Of a stretch of 9,207 nt of DNA, positions 7,320 to 9,207 are shown one piece after another; within the stretch, counting starts at the first letter, position 1, and every line of letters begins with the position of its first letter. The notes beneath the pieces are model-generated. The model was not told where the DNA came from. It saw only the letters and a list, made by a program, of their open reading frames with translations, and did not search any database. This DNA is from Bacteroidia bacterium (lineage in GTDB: Bacteria; Bacteroidota; Bacteroidia; Bacteroidales; Azobacteroidaceae). The position numbers and the translations under genes are program-made. The stretch covers positions 1-9,207 of the forward strand of contig BNXY01000071.1 in NCBI GenBank assembly GCA_025999935.1. Reading direction: 5' to 3'.

Positions 7320-7353
7320 TGTAGGAGGTAAGGATTTAGTCATACCTCCTACA
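7320..7353 (-). promoter_or_regulatory. Perfect 11-bp inverted repeat (RNA hairpin) between cistrons
   Basis: On the transcribed strand TGTAGGAGGTA and TACCTCCTACA form a perfect 11-bp stem around a 12-nt loop. The stop codon of the truncated MG copy (7338-7336) lies in the loop. The 5' arm carries a full AGGAGGT ribosome-binding core that the stem would sequester. It ends about 40 nt before the start of DUF4221-like gene A. No T-tract follows, so a classic intrinsic terminator is unlikely. An mRNA stability, processing or attenuation element is possible. Confidence 0.6.
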
Positions 7354-7384
7354 ATTATACAAACCATCAAAAACACGGACATGG

Positions 7385-7560
7385 GTTCTTACCGGTTGGT
7401 TGTTTTCATCGGTTACTTTGATTTTCACACGGGCGTTTTCCCGTGTTCCATAAACCTTTTTATTCGTCGTGGCGGTAATATGCAATTTCTTTTCCGGATG
7501 GACATAAACCAATCTTTCTGCAATCGGCAACAAGTTTGCATTGAAAAGTGTAAATTCGGC
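7385..7560 (-). repeat. Direct repeat of the MG internal domain, copy in the short gene
   Basis: Partner of 4968-5143, about 93% identical over 176 gapless bases. It adjoins the 5'-end repeat with only about 4 bp between, marking the deletion joint. Confidence 0.9.
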
Positions 7561-7564
7561 AATG

Positions 7565-7731
7565 CCTTTGCTGGTTTGCAGGTAAATCATCTCCGCAGGC
7601 CGATTGCTTGCAAGGTTTGAAAACCGAGCAAGCAACGATTCGATGGTTTCCTCTTGAGAATGAACTGTTTGGAAGACGAGTGTCAAGCACAACAGCAAAA
7701 AATATTTATAGGAACCCAGCCTTTGTATCAT
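7565..7731 (-). repeat. Direct repeat of the MG protein 5' end, copy in the short gene
   Basis: Partner of 5931-6097, about 95% identical over 167 gapless bases. It includes the start codon and the signal peptide. Confidence 0.92.
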
Positions 7732-7736
7732 ATAGA

Positions 7737-8198
7737 TTATTTTTTAACAATTTGTTCTAATTGATAAAAAGCGTCATTTTGAGGGCTTTGAAACGAATGT
7801 TTTACCATCTTCCCCTCTTTCAATTGAATAACACATGGATAAATATTATTGTCGCTTGGAACGGCAAACAAGTTGTCTTTATCAACATAGATATTAGGGT
7901 GCTCACTAATTCGGACTTCTGTTTTTTGCTGTAAAATCTTTAGCGAAGATACTTTTGTCAATACAAATAATATCTGCTGATTGTCAATATATTCCTGCAT
8001 AAAAAACTCCCCCTCTTGAATACATCCATGACATCCTAAACCGGGTAAAACTACAAGCCACTGATATTGACTATCCACGGCAATCTGCTCAATTGCATTC
8101 GTCAAATATTTTTTTTCTGTTTCTTCCGGACTTTTACTACATGAAGCAGTAACAAAAAAAATGAAAACTATCCATAATTTTATGTTAATCTTTCTCAT
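7737..8198 (-). CDS. Thioredoxin-like lipoprotein with a CHGC motif
   Basis: A 153-residue protein. The lipobox VTASC (Cys20) follows a strongly hydrophobic segment, so it is a predicted lipoprotein. A beta strand (WLVVLPGLG) leads into C56-H-G-C59, the CxxC active-site position of thioredoxin folds. Later strands (ILFVLTKV, NIYVDKD) and a Pro before PCVIQLKEGKMV, in the place of the cis-proline loop, complete a plausible fold. Length is close to a minimal TlpA-like domain, though I recognise no named family. A thiol redox role in the envelope is inferred. Its ATG overlaps the stop of DUF4221-like gene B (ATGA), and the truncated MG copy follows 5 nt after its stop. The other DUF4221-MG pair in the window has no such gene between its members. 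Confidence 0.75.
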   Translation of the reverse strand: MRKINIKLWIVFIFFVTASCSKSPEETEKKYLTNAIEQIAVDSQYQWLVVLPGLGCHGCIQEGEFFMQEYIDNQQILFVLTKVSSLKILQQKTEVRISEHPNIYVDKDNLFAVPSDNNIYPCVIQLKEGKMVKHSFQSPQNDAFYQLEQIVKK

Positions 8199-9207
8199 AA
8201 TTCTTCAATACTAAATATTCTCAAATCCAAATAAGCTTCATTCAAATCTTTGGCAATATCTCCGATATATTCAATATTTAAGCCTTCTTTCGTAACAAAA
8301 GAATTCTGCCAGTTCCATTCTTCGCCTGTGCCGATAAGCGTTTCTCCTAAATAATTGAACTTTTCATCCATCATTATCACTATGACAGGTTTTTTTCCTG
8401 GGGGAGTGCTGACCGTTGCATTAGAAATACCTTGCAACAAGAAACGATAATATACCTTACGGTAAGTATCATATAAAATGGCGGCATACAAATCTTGTTG
8501 AAAATAATGTGCACCTATTACTTCATTGGACGTTTTTCTCTGTTCATAATCCATCGAACGAATGGTTCTCGCCACATTGCTGCCGGCATAAACAGTTTTA
8601 CTTGCATCTGTTTCCAAATTAGTAACATATAGATCGTGTGACATGCTAAAACTGTGAATAATTTCTCCGGACGGGGAAAGTGCCGGATAGACTTGCATGA
8701 ATACGGGGTCGTCCCAACATGCGTTATTTCCAAATAATTCTTTAGGATACTTGTGCCTAAATTCCGTTTGATTAGTTTTCAAGTCAATACAAGCTGTGAA
8801 CTGTTTTTTTTGAATAAGTGAATCGGCAATAGAAAAAGGAGACATGCCTGTTAAAATTAGCTTTCCATTGTAAGAAAATAAAGGGCTAATCGTACTGACT
8901 TCATATACCGGATGAGTAATCTGCCAAGTTAAATCATTACTCCACAAAGGAATTTTATTTTTTACACGTCCTGTACTATCTGTCAAGGAGATTTCCATCA
9001 AAGGTCTATTGAAAATATAAATTGAATCCATGTTTTGAATGTAATAACCAGTAGGGCCAAGAACGGCATTCGGTCCCTCCCGTTCATAATGAATATTCTT
9101 AATATACGTACCGTTTGCATAATCGAAAAAACAAATGGAACGGGTATATGGATTCATAAAGGTCAGCACTTGGTCGCCTAAAGAATCTTCAATTATTTGG
9201 ATGTAAG
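8195..9207 (-). CDS. DUF4221-like protein B, C-terminal part
   Basis: The reading frame is open from the right edge (first full codon ends at 9205, YIQIIEDS...) to a TGA overlapping the next start, about 337 residues. Aligned to copy A, about 55 N-terminal residues, including the expected signal and lipobox, lie outside the window. An internal ATG at 9169 is not the start, because homology to copy A continues upstream of it. Shared landmarks include VLTFMNPYTRSICFFDY, SMSHDLYV, VYAGSNVARTI and VYYRFLLQG. The last 60 or so residues are almost identical to copy A, and the rest is clearly diverged. The function is unknown, presumably the same envelope role as copy A, but with the thioredoxin-like gene as its immediate downstream partner. 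Confidence 0.87.
   Translation of the reverse strand, partial: YIQIIEDSLGDQVLTFMNPYTRSICFFDYANGTYIKNIHYEREGPNAVLGPTGYYIQNMDSIYIFNRPLMEISLTDSTGRVKNKIPLWSNDLTWQITHPVYEVSTISPLFSYNGKLILTGMSPFSIADSLIQKKQFTACIDLKTNQTEFRHKYPKELFGNNACWDDPVFMQVYPALSPSGEIIHSFSMSHDLYVTNLETDASKTVYAGSNVARTIRSMDYEQRKTSNEVIGAHYFQQDLYAAILYDTYRKVYYRFLLQGISNATVSTPPGKKPVIVIMMDEKFNYLGETLIGTGEEWNWQNSFVTKEGLNIEYIGDIAKDLNEAYLDLRIFSIEEL
8204..8380 (-). repeat. Direct repeat at the 3' end of DUF4221-like gene B
   Basis: Partner of 6103-6279: 176 of 177 bases identical by hand alignment. Just upstream in the gene, identity drops abruptly. Confidence 0.95.

Larger units (their letters stand above)
7336..7731 (-). pseudogene. Deletion-derived short copy of the MG-repeat protein
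   Basis: A 131-residue open frame. Residues 1-57 match the N-terminus of the 775-residue protein (same signal peptide, VHS-QEE). They then jump in frame at Gly-Ile to the sequence matching residues 319-389, a loss of about 261 codons (783 nt). The frame stops soon after DGLYN with an unrelated CRRYD tail, in the loop of the hairpin at 7320-7353. There is also a 6-nt deletion (RTHVRVFDG against RTHLGVSVFDG). It lacks the MG2 domain and everything beyond residue 389 of the full protein, so it is best called a pseudogene. Because the frame and signal peptide are intact, it could still yield a secreted single-domain protein of about 106 residues. It starts 5 nt after the stop of the thioredoxin-like gene. 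Confidence 0.8.

Noticed and set aside
4968..7560. Direct repeats as insertion sequence ends or a CRISPR array
   Set aside because: The repeats are coding segments of paralogous genes. There is no transposase, no terminal inverted repeats and no regular spacer structure.

Overview
The window looks like chromosomal DNA of a Bacteroidota bacterium, most likely order Bacteroidales. Three things support this: protein sequences typical of that group (a Bacteroides-type TypA, a DUF4221-like lipoprotein, a large macroglobulin-repeat protein), -7 promoter elements of the TAnnTTTG type, and coding starts that mostly lack Shine-Dalgarno sites.

Left part (1-2499): housekeeping. A leftward pair, a small membrane or secreted protein followed by the 5' end of kbl (2-amino-3-ketobutyrate CoA ligase), diverges from rightward typA/bipA, a ribosome-associated GTPase. 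The spacer at 538-681 carries a good -33/-7 promoter pointing left and a -7 element pointing right, both with the octamer TACCTTTG.

Middle (2500-2833): no supported gene. It holds a locally GC-rich patch (about 2641-2760) with two hairpins between very AT-rich flanks, and an AT-rich stem just past the lepB stop.

Right part (2834-9207): a tightly packed leftward operon-like cluster of envelope proteins. In transcription order it has a DUF4221-like protein B (cut by the window end), a thioredoxin-like CHGC lipoprotein, a shrunken copy of the macroglobulin-repeat protein, a DUF4221-like lipoprotein A, the full 775-residue macroglobulin-repeat protein, and a type I signal peptidase with an intact Ser/Lys dyad. 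Several joints are ATGA overlaps or gaps of 5-18 nt. The only larger spacer, 7282-7335, holds an 11-bp perfect inverted repeat.

The cluster is a partial tandem duplication. The two DUF4221 genes share a 177-bp 3' end with one mismatch but are clearly diverged upstream. The small macroglobulin copy is an in-frame deletion derivative of the large one. A plausible reading is an exported envelope complex with its own signal peptidase and thiol protein, reshaped by recombination between repeats. That functional reading is inference; no enzymatic role can be assigned to the DUF4221 or macroglobulin proteins from sequence alone.
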